The notes beneath the pieces were generated by a model. That model had not been told where the DNA came from and ran no database searches. It was given only the letters and a program-made list of their open reading frames with translations. DNA of 64,000 bases from Deltaproteobacteria bacterium HGW-Deltaproteobacteria-15. Its GTDB lineage: Bacteria; Desulfobacterota; DSM-4660; Desulfatiglandales; HGW-15. The stretch is taken from the NCBI GenBank assembly GCA_002840535.1, contig PHBH01000005.1, forward strand, positions 146,190 to 210,189. Direction: 5' to 3'. Positions 50,312-59,039 of the stretch are shown piece after piece. Numbering within the stretch: the stretch's first letter is position 1; each line of letters opens with the position of its first letter. Made by a program: the position numbers and the translations under genes.

Positions 50312-51809
50312 GCTCACGGAGTACCGATTCGACCAGTGGGTCGACGAGATGAAGTCCTGGATCCAGGAGTCCGTCTCCCCGTTTGAGGACGACACCCCTG
50401 AGAAACAGAAAGAGCGCAAGGAGCGCAGCCGCTACGACCTTCTCTACTTTTGTGAGACGTATCTCCCCCATTACTTCTCGGTGGAGTTCGGCGATTTCCA
50501 TGAGGAATGGGAAGAGCTGACGGAAATCAGGGATGCGGCCGTTTTCGTGGGTGCGCCGAGGGAGCATGCAAAATCGACATTCTTCAGCTTCGGCGTGCCG
50601 ATCAGGAACATCTGCCACAAGCTCCGGTGGTTTCAGCTCATCATCTCGGACACCAACGACCAGGCCACAGGATTCACATTGCCCATTCGCCTGGAGCTCG
50701 AAGAAAACCCCAGGTTACGGCACGACTTCGGAGATCTCACCGGCAAAACCTGGAAGAAGGGCGATTTCACCACCTCCAATGGAGTCAGAACACTGGCGAG
50801 GGGGCGCGGGGAAAAGGTCAGAGGTCTCAAGAACCGGCAGCACAGACCGGATTTCGCCGTTGTGGACGATTTTGAAAACGATGAGAACGTGGAGAATCCG
50901 GAGCTGGTGAAGAAAGGCATGCGCTGGCTCAAGCGCGCGGTGATCGGATCGATGGGGGCGGGTTTCACCTTTCTCATGATCGGGAACCTGTTCCACCCCA
51001 AAAGCGTTCTCTCTCAATTCATTGCCGAGAAGGACGAGGACGGCAAACCTCTCTATGTAAGCCGCGTCTATGACTGCTGGCTGGACTTCGGCAAACCGAC
51101 CCAGCGGCCGCTCTGGCCCGCGCTCTGGCCCGTTGAAAGGCTGGAGAAAAAACAGCGGACGATGGGCACGGTGGATTTCAACGCAGAAATGCGCAACCTC
51201 ACCGGGGCCGAGAACTCACCTTTCAAAGAAGAGTGGTTCCGCTATTACGAGGAATCGGACCTGGATGGCCGGGCGCTCCATACAGCGACGGGAGTGGATC
51301 CGAGCGCAAAAAGCGGAGAGGCGAACGACTTCAAGTCGATCGTCACCGCGTCTCTCGATCGTGGGGAGATGGTTTTTTACTGCCGCCATGCCTGGATCCG
51401 GCATGCCAGCCCGGGGGAGATGTTCGATGCCTCATACAACCAGGTGGATCACTACGGCGGACAAATCGGCATTGAGGACAACATGCTGGAGGATTTCCTC
51501 CATGAGGCCATTCAGAGTTATGCCAGAAAGGTCGGACGCTACCTTCCCTGGCGGCCCGTGCATCATTCGTCCAACAAGGAAGCGAGGATTATAGGCACCC
51601 TCTCCTACCTGGTTGAGCATGGCAAGCTCAGGTTCATCAAGGGCCACAGCGACCAGGACAGGCTGGTGGAGCAACTCGTCTATATCCTCAACAAAAACGT
51701 AAATGACGACGGGCCGGATGGCCTCGAGATGGCGGTGAGCATGCTGCAGAAGGGCTTTTCCATGAACACGGCGGATGTGCTGCCGGAGTTTGCGGAGGCG
51801 GTTGCGTGA
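50295..51809 (+). CDS. Phage terminase large subunit (Mu Gp28-like)
   Basis: 504 aa. ATPase with Walker A-type VGAPREHAKST (about 84-94) and Walker B-type FAVVDDFEND, then an RNase H-like nuclease with the metal Asp in VDPSAKSGEANDF. It pumps phage DNA into the prohead and cuts it (headful). Overlaps the small subunit by 17 bp. Stop overlaps the portal GTG. Confidence 0.9.
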   Translation: MRKRPKLTEYRFDQWVDEMKSWIQESVSPFEDDTPEKQKERKERSRYDLLYFCETYLPHYFSVEFGDFHEEWEELTEIRDAAVFVGAPREHAKSTFFSFGVPIRNICHKLRWFQLIISDTNDQATGFTLPIRLELEENPRLRHDFGDLTGKTWKKGDFTTSNGVRTLARGRGEKVRGLKNRQHRPDFAVVDDFENDENVENPELVKKGMRWLKRAVIGSMGAGFTFLMIGNLFHPKSVLSQFIAEKDEDGKPLYVSRVYDCWLDFGKPTQRPLWPALWPVERLEKKQRTMGTVDFNAEMRNLTGAENSPFKEEWFRYYEESDLDGRALHTATGVDPSAKSGEANDFKSIVTASLDRGEMVFYCRHAWIRHASPGEMFDASYNQVDHYGGQIGIEDNMLEDFLHEAIQSYARKVGRYLPWRPVHHSSNKEARIIGTLSYLVEHGKLRFIKGHSDQDRLVEQLVYILNKNVNDDGPDGLEMAVSMLQKGFSMNTADVLPEFAEAVA

Positions 51810-54184
51810 ATCTGAGCTGGCTGAAACGTTTCGCGAAGACAAAGAGGCCGGATGTCGAGCCCGGGCAGCGCTCCGTTCCGGATGAAGGGATGGGCGCGGC
51901 CATCGGGCGGCTGGCGGGGTTTTACGACTATGCCGTGCCGGATTTTCCTCCGGAGTGTCTGGAGGTGCTCGAGCCGCTATCCATCTTCAACCCGGATGTT
52001 GCCCAGGCGCTTTCGATCTGGGTGACCCTCGGCAACACCGGGCACGAGGTGGAGGTGGACGGCCGGAATCCGGAGGTTGTGCTGGAACGGCTCAATGCTT
52101 TGGCCGGCAGCGTCTACCGGACAGGCGGGGGCATGGACGGCCTGGTCAGTCATTTCCTTCGGCAGATTCCGCTCATGGGCGCGCTATCCGCCGAGTGGGT
52201 GATTGCGGAGCGGATCCAGGAGGGCGTGATCGATGTGGCGGTTGTGCCCGCGAAATCCATCCGATTCAGGCGCGAGGACGGGGCGTGGATGCCCTACCAG
52301 TTTACGGGCCGGTTCGGGGAGAGCGCGTTTGTGGCCTTGAATCCGTTGACCTATTCCTACAGTCCGATGCAGACCCTGGACGGCAGGCCGTACGGGATCC
52401 CGCCCTGGCTCTCGACATTGAAGAACATCGAGGCTCAGCTCGACTGGCTGAAGAACCTCTACCACATCGGCAAGAAGATGGGGCTCATCGGTTTTGTGGA
52501 TGTGAGCCTGGAGCTGCCGCAGCAAAAGCCGTCCGAGTCGGATGCGGCTTTCCAGGCCAGGCTTTCGAAGCGACTGAAGGACTATGCCGCGGCTTATGCG
52601 GCCAACCTGGGGCAGGGGGTGGCGGTTCATTACAAGGATCAGGAGGCCAAGCATAACGCGGTTTCCCCCGGAGCCGCTGCAGGGGCAAAGCAGATCTGGC
52701 AGTTGAACGAGGAACAGATCTGCTCAGGGCTCGATATTCCGCCCTCCATGATGGGGCGAAGCTATTCCACAACGGAAACCTATGCCGAAGTCGACTACGA
52801 CCGGCTTTCCACCAAGCTCATGGTGGCGCTCCGGATGATCAAGAGGTTCATCGAGAAGGGCTATGAGCTGGACCTGGCGCTTCGCGGGATCGATGCGGAC
52901 GTGACGGTGACATTCAACCAGACCCGCGGTTTCAAGGAGAAGGAGAAGGCGGATGCGGACGGGGCGAGGATCGATAACGTCATCGCCAAAAGAGACGCAG
53001 GCTTTATCGACGATGACGAGGCGGCCAGGGAATTGGGGTATGAGGAGGCCACCGGGCGTAGGGCGGACGAGGCGCCGGATTGGATGCTTGAAGCCGGAGG
53101 TCGGAGGCGCTTCCGGTTCGACCGCAGGATGGGAAGATATGTCCACTTGCCCGAGCGGATCGAGATTCGGGGCCATAACCGCGCCCTTTGGCACGACAAG
53201 CGAGAATCTCTCCGGGGAGCGAGGCAAACCTCGATCAAAACGAGGATCGGGGCTCCTGGGCCGAGTTTTCGACTGGGGGGATCCATAGAAAAGCAGGCGC
53301 AGAACTATGCGGAGGCGATTGGAAGCGCTCTTGCCGGGCCGGAGGAAGAGGCTTTGGATGCGGCACGGGTCGCCATCGGAAGGGACTATGACGGCGATGC
53401 AGAGGCCTTTGCGGAAGCAGTTTACCGGTCCTTTGCCGACGGGCTCAAGGCAGCCCTTGCCGGGGCCGGGGCGGACGCGGTTAGCGACCGCTATGTGGAG
53501 GGCGCGTGGCGGGTGTGGCGATACGAGGACACCGGGTTTTTGCAGGCGGAAATCAGAGGACAGAGGACAGAGAACAGAGGACAGAAAAGGTTGGGGATCG
53601 AGATCAACCAGGTGGATGAGAACGCGCTTCGGTACCTGAGATCGATAGACAGGCACTATTTCGGCAAAGGCAATTACCTGGCAGATCATCCCACAGTGCA
53701 AACCAAATTCGTCAACTGGCTGCAAAGAGAATACGTGGCCAAGGGGCTCAACATCAAAGACGAACAGGCCCAGCAGGAGTTTTTCAATGATTTCTCCCGC
53801 ATGGTGAAGAACACCTCCTGGACCAAGGTCAACCAGCTCGTGGAGACCACGATGGCCCGGATCCAGAACATGGGACAGACGCTCAAGCTTTACGAGACCG
53901 GGTTCGTAAGGTACCGCATCGTCGGGCCGAGGAGCGGGCCTATTTGCGGGTACTGCTCCAACATGGTGGGCAGGGTCTTTGAAGTCGAAAAGGCGGCGGC
54001 GAGGCTGGCCGGGATCGTGGAGAAGGGATTCGAGAGCGTGGACGATCTCCCCGGCTTCATCACCAGCGCATATGAGACGCCGGAAGACATGAAGGACTTG
54101 AGCGACGAGGATCTGCAGGCTGCCGGGTTCGACAGCCCGCCGTTTCATCCCTCGTGCCGGCATCGGAAGGCGGCGGAGGAGTAA
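51806..54184 (+). CDS. Portal protein (DUF935) fused to minor head protein
   Basis: 792 aa from GTG 51806. Residues 1-430 match the Mu Gp29 portal family (DUF935): RQIPLMGALSAEWVIAERIQ, and GLDIPPSMMGRSYSTTETYA. Residues 480-790 match the Gp30/SPP1 gp7 minor head family, ending in the diagnostic FHPSCRHR and an earlier PICGYCSNMVG. In Mu these are separate genes; here there is no stop between them. Two word repeats lie within the frame: GGAGGTCGGAGG at 53096-53107, and GGACAGAG copies at 53554-53590 encoding RGQRTENRGQ in the linker of the second domain. Confidence 0.85.
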   Translation: MNLSWLKRFAKTKRPDVEPGQRSVPDEGMGAAIGRLAGFYDYAVPDFPPECLEVLEPLSIFNPDVAQALSIWVTLGNTGHEVEVDGRNPEVVLERLNALAGSVYRTGGGMDGLVSHFLRQIPLMGALSAEWVIAERIQEGVIDVAVVPAKSIRFRREDGAWMPYQFTGRFGESAFVALNPLTYSYSPMQTLDGRPYGIPPWLSTLKNIEAQLDWLKNLYHIGKKMGLIGFVDVSLELPQQKPSESDAAFQARLSKRLKDYAAAYAANLGQGVAVHYKDQEAKHNAVSPGAAAGAKQIWQLNEEQICSGLDIPPSMMGRSYSTTETYAEVDYDRLSTKLMVALRMIKRFIEKGYELDLALRGIDADVTVTFNQTRGFKEKEKADADGARIDNVIAKRDAGFIDDDEAARELGYEEATGRRADEAPDWMLEAGGRRRFRFDRRMGRYVHLPERIEIRGHNRALWHDKRESLRGARQTSIKTRIGAPGPSFRLGGSIEKQAQNYAEAIGSALAGPEEEALDAARVAIGRDYDGDAEAFAEAVYRSFADGLKAALAGAGADAVSDRYVEGAWRVWRYEDTGFLQAEIRGQRTENRGQKRLGIEINQVDENALRYLRSIDRHYFGKGNYLADHPTVQTKFVNWLQREYVAKGLNIKDEQAQQEFFNDFSRMVKNTSWTKVNQLVETTMARIQNMGQTLKLYETGFVRYRIVGPRSGPICGYCSNMVGRVFEVEKAAARLAGIVEKGFESVDDLPGFITSAYETPEDMKDLSDEDLQAAGFDSPPFHPSCRHRKAAEE
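53554..53590. repeat. GGACAGAG word repeat inside the head gene
   Basis: AGAGGACAGAGGACAGAGAACAGAGGACAG, length a multiple that keeps the frame, adds about 12 hydrophilic residues. Same family as 6754-6866 and 60454-60473. Confidence 0.8.
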
Positions 54185-54186
54185 CC

Positions 54187-54214
54187 GGAGATCGGAGATC
54201 AGAGGTCGGAGGTC
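54187..54214 (+). repeat. GGAGATCGGAGATC word repeat serving as ribosome-binding region
   Basis: GGAGATCGGAGATCAGAGG followed by TCGGAGGTC, ending 5 nt before the next ATG. The last GGAGG is the only Shine-Dalgarno for the protease/scaffold gene at 54220. Confidence 0.75.
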
Positions 54215-54219
54215 AAAGC

Positions 54220-55320
54220 ATGAAAATCGATTGGTTTGCAGAGGACAGTCTGAAGAAGAACGGGGTGCGCATTCTAAGGGAAGGGATGGCGGCGGCACGG
54301 TTCAATCTCGCCCTGGATTGCGGCAAGGCCGAGAAGGGCAGGATTTCCCTGGCTGCGCCTGAGGACAACGCGGGGCTTTCCCCGGAAGAGTTTCTGGTCA
54401 AGCCCTGGCGCATTCTTTCCCAGACGCTTACCCCTTACCGGTTCTTCGATTTCACCAGGGAAGGAGTTCTTAAAGCGGCCGTGCCGCTCTTTGATGGACT
54501 GACGGTCTACGCGAATCACTACGCGGATGTGGAGCGGTGGAAGGGCTACACAAAAGGGTCGGCATGGGACGAGAAGAACGACCCACCCGGAATCAATGCT
54601 CTCCTGGTGATCGATCGTACCGTGGATGCCAACCTCGCCCGCGGCGTGGAGATCGGGGCGCTGAAATCGGCCAGTGTCACGATCTGGTTCGAGTTTGAAA
54701 AGTCGCATCCGGATCTTCGCTACTACTATGACCATATCGGGACGGTGGTGGATGGGGAGGTGGTCCGCTTCATCGTGACGAAGATCGAGCGGGCCGCGGA
54801 GGTCTCCATTGTGTGGGAAGGGGAAGATCCGTTCGCAAAGGCGTTATCCGCTCAGCTTGCAGCGGAAGATCATAGGGAAAAGGAAGGAGGGGAAGGGATG
54901 AAGTTCAGTCAGAAATTTCTCGCGGCCCTGGGGATCCAAGCGGACCAGGAGATGAACGAGGAGAAACTTGAGGCAGCCGTGAATGCGAAGCTTGCGGCGA
55001 TGCAGACGGAAATCGATGGGCTCAAGCCTGACGCTGAGGCGGGGAAGAAGCATCTTGCGGGCTTGAGGGAGCGGGCGGCTTCTCTTTACAAGGCCCTCAA
55101 GGGGGACGGGGCCAATGAGAGCTATGTGAAGAACGTAATCCTCAGGGCGGATCTGGAGACTGCCCAGGCCCTGGTGGATGAGTACGAGTCCGGTTTGGAA
55201 AGTGCGGTCCCCCTTTCCTGCCCCAAGTGCGGGGAGAAGCTTTCCCGGCGCTCTTCGGTGGAACTGGGGCAGCCGGAGGCCGGCGGAGAGAAGAAGCGGG
55301 CGGCGGATTACAAACTTTAA
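54220..55320 (+). CDS. Prohead protease-scaffold protein (Mu I/Z-like)
   Basis: 366 aa. N-terminal 225 residues resemble phage prohead proteases (conserved His in VYANHYADVERWKGY and Ser in ALKSASVTIWFEFEKSHP). The next region is a helical scaffold (about 235-330). The C-terminus has CPKCGEKLSRR, a possible zinc knuckle. It would assemble and mature the capsid. Position between portal/head and decoration genes fits. Confidence 0.75.
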   Translation: MKIDWFAEDSLKKNGVRILREGMAAARFNLALDCGKAEKGRISLAAPEDNAGLSPEEFLVKPWRILSQTLTPYRFFDFTREGVLKAAVPLFDGLTVYANHYADVERWKGYTKGSAWDEKNDPPGINALLVIDRTVDANLARGVEIGALKSASVTIWFEFEKSHPDLRYYYDHIGTVVDGEVVRFIVTKIERAAEVSIVWEGEDPFAKALSAQLAAEDHREKEGGEGMKFSQKFLAALGIQADQEMNEEKLEAAVNAKLAAMQTEIDGLKPDAEAGKKHLAGLRERAASLYKALKGDGANESYVKNVILRADLETAQALVDEYESGLESAVPLSCPKCGEKLSRRSSVELGQPEAGGEKKRAADYKL

Positions 55321-55372
55321 AACCAAAATCAGCCACTAAGACACAAAGGCACGAAGAAAAAGGAGAAGGATT

Positions 55373-55744
55373 ATGTGGGATGTGGATTTCAGAGGGATCG
55401 GGGCCGAGACGGTGACCCTGCTGGCGGGCATCGGCATATCCGCGGCGAACGAGGGGCATGTGGCCAAGGTGAGCGCGGTGGCGGCAAAGACTGCCGAGCC
55501 ATGCGATGCCGAGGATGTCTTCTACGGCGTGATCGACAAGTTTGACCAGGGCGGGGGCATCGTGGCGTTGCAGCGCAAGGGGTTCAAAGAGGTAGGCTTT
55601 ACCGGACCCGTCGCCTTGGGCTGGGTCGAACTGGTAGCCGACGGCCAGGGGGGAGTGAAGACGCCCGGGGTCCCGGGCGTGGGCAGAAAATATCATGTGG
55701 TGGACCTGGATCCGGCAGGCACTCTGGTGCTGGACCTGGGCTGA
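55373..55744 (+). CDS. Capsid decoration-like protein
   Basis: 123 aa, beta-rich, Gly-rich, starts after AAGGAGAAGG. Sequence such as VDFRGIGAETVTLLAGIGIS and VIDKFDQGGGIVALQRKGF resembles the small capsid cement proteins encoded just before major capsid genes. Assigned mainly by position. Confidence 0.6.
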   Translation: MWDVDFRGIGAETVTLLAGIGISAANEGHVAKVSAVAAKTAEPCDAEDVFYGVIDKFDQGGGIVALQRKGFKEVGFTGPVALGWVELVADGQGGVKTPGVPGVGRKYHVVDLDPAGTLVLDLG

Positions 55745-55848
55745 AGCCGCGTAGGGCATAGCGCATAGGGCATGGCGTAACAACCTGGATTCCCGCCTGC
55801 GCGGGAATGACGGCAAAGAAACGCAAGAGAAAAGAAGGAGAACGGGAG

Positions 55849-56856
55849 ATGGCAGTGAAGATCGCAAAGGAAATGTACCAGGCGGCGCGGCAGGCGGGTT
55901 TGACCTTTTCAGAGCTGCTGTCGCGGGAGCGGCCCTCCACGATGGAAGGGCTCGATGCGTTCGAGTTTGCGCTTTTCGAACGCGATATCAACCTCAGACG
56001 GGATACGGTGGAGAAGTTCTACCGCACCCAGGAGGACAGCATCCTGTTCCCGGAGTTCATCAACCGGAACGTCCGGATCGGCATGGTGGGGCTGGGCAAG
56101 CGGGATTTGATGCTGTCGGATCTCATCGCAACGGAAACTCCCATTGACAGCGGGGTGTATGAGACGATCAAGGCGGAGTTCTCAACCAAACAGATCGACT
56201 TCAAAAAGGTTGCAGAAGGGGCGCCATTTCCCACAGTGACCATCTCGTCCGGGAAGAATTCCATACGCCTGGCCAAGATTGGGGTGGCCGTCGACGCAAC
56301 GTACGAGGTGCTCCGGAGGATGAAGCTTCCCCTTCTTTCCATCCATATGCAGCTCATTGGGAAGCGTCTGGCCAAGCGCATGGTGGCATATGCCGTTTAC
56401 GTGCTGGTCAACGGCGACGGGAATAACAATGCCCTGGCGCCCGCCCAGGAAGCCGCGGACTATGATGCGCTGCTCGCCTGGATGCTCGACATGGACCAGT
56501 GGGAGCCCACGGTCTGGTTTGCAAAAAAGGAGCTCCTGGTAACCATCCTTACCCTGGAGGAGTTCAAGGACACCCGCCTTTTCGATACGGCCAAGACGGG
56601 CGCGCTGGCGACGCCTTTCGGGTTCGACATGAAGAAGTTCAACTGGGAGGAGAGCACGCTCGGAGACGGGCAGCTCTTCCAGGTGGACAAGAGCGCTGCC
56701 CTGGAGCTGGTGAAGGAGATCGGCGCAGAGCTCATTGAGACCGACAAGGTGATCGACCGGCAGTTTGAAAAGACCGTGATATCGAACATCATCGGTTTTT
56801 CGAAGATCTTCACCGAGGCCGCGGCGATCTTCGAGCACACCCCGGCGCAAGGATAA
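55849..56856 (+). CDS. Major capsid protein
   Basis: 335 aa from ATG 55849. Contains DTVEKFYRTQEDSILFPEF, the long helix region (SIHMQLIGKRLAKRMVAYA) and VNGDGNNNALAP loop, typical of the phage capsid fold. Follows protease and decoration genes. The 100 bp before it contain a CATAGGGCAT word and the hairpin word GGATTCCCGCCTGCGCGGGA. Confidence 0.82.
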   Translation: MAVKIAKEMYQAARQAGLTFSELLSRERPSTMEGLDAFEFALFERDINLRRDTVEKFYRTQEDSILFPEFINRNVRIGMVGLGKRDLMLSDLIATETPIDSGVYETIKAEFSTKQIDFKKVAEGAPFPTVTISSGKNSIRLAKIGVAVDATYEVLRRMKLPLLSIHMQLIGKRLAKRMVAYAVYVLVNGDGNNNALAPAQEAADYDALLAWMLDMDQWEPTVWFAKKELLVTILTLEEFKDTRLFDTAKTGALATPFGFDMKKFNWEESTLGDGQLFQVDKSAALELVKEIGAELIETDKVIDRQFEKTVISNIIGFSKIFTEAAAIFEHTPAQG

Positions 56857-56878
56857 AGCCAGAGATCAGAGGTCAGAA

Positions 56879-57253
56879 ATGGCGACGATTCTTGAAATGT
56901 TGCAGAACAGGCTGCCGGACGAGGCCGGGCTCTTTGCCGGCAGCCTCGCCTCCTTTATTGACGAAGCCAAGGCCCTGGCCGGATATGACGGGGTGGCCGA
57001 GGGGGAGCTCTCGACGCTCCAGAAGTCGCTGGTGGCGGACATGGCGGCGAAGGCGTTGATCGTGCCCGCCATGAGCCACTACAAAAAGGCCCTTGCAAAG
57101 GCCCAGGGGGAAGGCGCCGGTACGGCCGAGTTCTCAGACAAGCTGGCGTTCCTGCGGGAGATGCAGGTCCGGCTCTCGAACGATATCTCCGAGAAGCAGG
57201 CGAAAATGGAGACTGTGAGCGATACCGGGGTTCCCATGATCGTGGTGACGTAA
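56879..57253 (+). CDS. Head-tail connector-type protein
   Basis: 124 aa, all-helical (NRLPDEAGLFAGSLASFIDE, VADMAAKALIVPAMSHYKKA). Immediately follows the capsid gene, where connector proteins of this size are encoded. The ribosome region is a GATCAGAGGTCAGA word repeat (56861-56877). Confidence 0.6.
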   Translation: MATILEMLQNRLPDEAGLFAGSLASFIDEAKALAGYDGVAEGELSTLQKSLVADMAAKALIVPAMSHYKKALAKAQGEGAGTAEFSDKLAFLREMQVRLSNDISEKQAKMETVSDTGVPMIVVT

Positions 57254-57317
57254 GAATGAAAACGCAGAAATCTGGATTCCGGCCTAAAGCATGCCGGAAT
57301 GACGGGTAGGTGAGTCT

Positions 57318-57686
57318 ATGGATCTGCTGGATGAGGGCGCGGTCGAGGAATTCATGAATGCCATGCGCGACGTGGGCGACACGTTTTTCCGCCACCCTGT
57401 GGGAGTGGAGATCGAGGGCGCGGAACGTTTCAATCTGGTGGCGGGCCTGAAGCGGATGGAAAACGATCTGGAGCCCAGGGAAGGCGGGGATGAGATCAAG
57501 GAGCGTTATATGGTTCGCTTCAACCGCGCGTATCTGGCGGAAAAGGGATTGGTGGCCGATGGTGTTCTGCTGATCGACCATGACAGCATCATCGTCATCG
57601 ACGAACGAAGGTACCATGTTGCAAAGCTCGATGAGCCGGGCTTCCGAGACCGGAAGATTTTGGTGGTGCTTGAGGTGGTGCGCTGA
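57318..57686 (+). CDS. Head-tail joining protein
   Basis: 122 aa with helical N-terminus and beta C-terminus (LLIDHDSIIVIDERRYHVAK), a stopper-like pattern. Its stop overlaps the next ATG (TGATG). Named by position and pattern. The preceding gap holds a GGATTCCGG word repeat. Confidence 0.6.
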   Translation: MDLLDEGAVEEFMNAMRDVGDTFFRHPVGVEIEGAERFNLVAGLKRMENDLEPREGGDEIKERYMVRFNRAYLAEKGLVADGVLLIDHDSIIVIDERRYHVAKLDEPGFRDRKILVVLEVVR

Positions 57687-58162
57687 TGGGCGTTTCTTTC
57701 ACTGGAGACTGGGGCAAGCTCCTTGGGAACCTCGACAGAGTGAAACGGGAGCTGAAGAGCGACACGGGCAAGCGGATCGGGCGGGCGCTGATGAAGATTG
57801 AGCGCAAGGTGCTCGACCACCTGGACGCACAGGATCTGGGGTGGGACCCGCTCACCAAACCTTATGCGAAGCGCAAAGCGCTGCTGGGGCTGGACCCGGA
57901 CACCTTGAGGGCGACCAACACCATGTACGAAAACATCACCACGGACCAGGCAGACGAATATCACGGCGCCGTGGGAGTGATGCGCGGGGTGAAGACGAAA
58001 GACGGCGAGGAGCTTACCGACATCGCCATCATCCACGAGCAGCCGGACAACGACGGGAAAAAGATCCCACCCAGGAAGCTCTGGGAGCCCACCTTCAAGG
58101 AGATGGAGAAGGAGATCCCGGCCGGCATCACGGGCGGGGTGAGAAAGTTCTTCGAAAAATGA
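57686..58162 (+). CDS. Phage virion morphogenesis protein (tail completion type)
   Basis: 158 aa. WGKLLGNLDRVKRELKSDTG start and WDPLTKPYAKRKALLG, with PPRKLWEPTFKEMEKE near the end, fit the Mu G/tail completion family. Coupled on both sides by stop-start overlaps. Confidence 0.75.
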   Translation: MGVSFTGDWGKLLGNLDRVKRELKSDTGKRIGRALMKIERKVLDHLDAQDLGWDPLTKPYAKRKALLGLDPDTLRATNTMYENITTDQADEYHGAVGVMRGVKTKDGEELTDIAIIHEQPDNDGKKIPPRKLWEPTFKEMEKEIPAGITGGVRKFFEK

Positions 58163-58725
58163 TCGAGGCTTGCAAGACATATCTCTCTGCGAGACTGAAG
58201 GGGCTGAAGCTCCCCGATGAAAGCGGTGCTTACAGCGACGGGGCGATCTTCTTTGGGAACATGGCGACCGATCACCTGAAGGACAACGATTATGCTGTGA
58301 ACTGCCTGATGCTCCAGGACAGGAAGAAGAAGGACGGCAGGATTGTGTCGCGGATACGGAACGAGGCGTGCACGGAGTACGCTTTCACCAGGCGGAGGTT
58401 TTCGCGAACCGTGCTTTACCGGTGCTTTCTGCATGCCAAGCGCTGGGAAGATCTCTGGGGGGAAGGCGGGTACACGGGCCTGGTCGATCAGCTCGAGCAA
58501 AAGATCACGGAGACCTCCAGGGTGATCGCGGATGCAGAGAACCGGGCGATCCGGGTGAGTCTCCATGACGCGGTAAGGCCTTGGAGCATGGACGACGAAG
58601 CAGGGCAACGAACGAAGCGGAGGCCGCATACGGCCATTGTGAGAGTTGAGTTTATCGGCGGGATCTACACGACGTGGACGGTTCCGATTGTGCCGGATGT
58701 GGAGATTTCGCCGGAGTATCGTTGA
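58159..58725 (+). CDS. Tail terminator-like protein
   Basis: 188 aa, starting in the stop of the preceding gene (ATGA). Alpha/beta (FTRRRFSRTVLYRCFLHAKR, AIVRVEFIGGIYTTW), size and place of a tail terminator. Homology by pattern only. Confidence 0.6.
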   Translation: MIEACKTYLSARLKGLKLPDESGAYSDGAIFFGNMATDHLKDNDYAVNCLMLQDRKKKDGRIVSRIRNEACTEYAFTRRRFSRTVLYRCFLHAKRWEDLWGEGGYTGLVDQLEQKITETSRVIADAENRAIRVSLHDAVRPWSMDDEAGQRTKRRPHTAIVRVEFIGGIYTTWTVPIVPDVEISPEYR

Positions 58726-58743
58726 CGATTAAGGAGGACGCAA

Positions 58744-58983
58744 ATGGAAGAGGATACGAAGGAGAAAACGGGCTATGGGGCGGGCTCGATGATCGCCCCT
58801 CATCCAAACCGGCTCCGTCCCGTGGAGGAGTTGGCAAGAGAGGAGAACCTGAAGGTGTGGGAAACGGCGGGTCTGATGCGGGCTGCCGGATGGGCGGCCG
58901 GCAAACAGGTGGATCGGTCGGAGTTCAATTCCATGCTGGCCTCGTTTCGCAAGCGGCCGATGGGCGGCGGGCGGCTACGATAG
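58744..58983 (+). CDS. Small phage protein, unknown
   Basis: 79 aa, hydrophilic (RPVEELAREENLKVWETAGL). AAGGAGG before the ATG. Lies directly before the sheath gene, with a CATAGGGC and TTGAACGTTGAACC word repeat in the following gap (58984-59035). Confidence 0.6.
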   Translation: MEEDTKEKTGYGAGSMIAPHPNRLRPVEELAREENLKVWETAGLMRAAGWAAGKQVDRSEFNSMLASFRKRPMGGGRLR

Positions 58984-59039
58984 CGCATAGGGCAAAAACC
59001 TTGAACGTTGAACCTTAAACCCCTGGATAGGAGTCAATC

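Noticed and set aside
52724-54298. 524-codon open frame on the minus strand
   Set aside because: Antisense to the portal-head gene.
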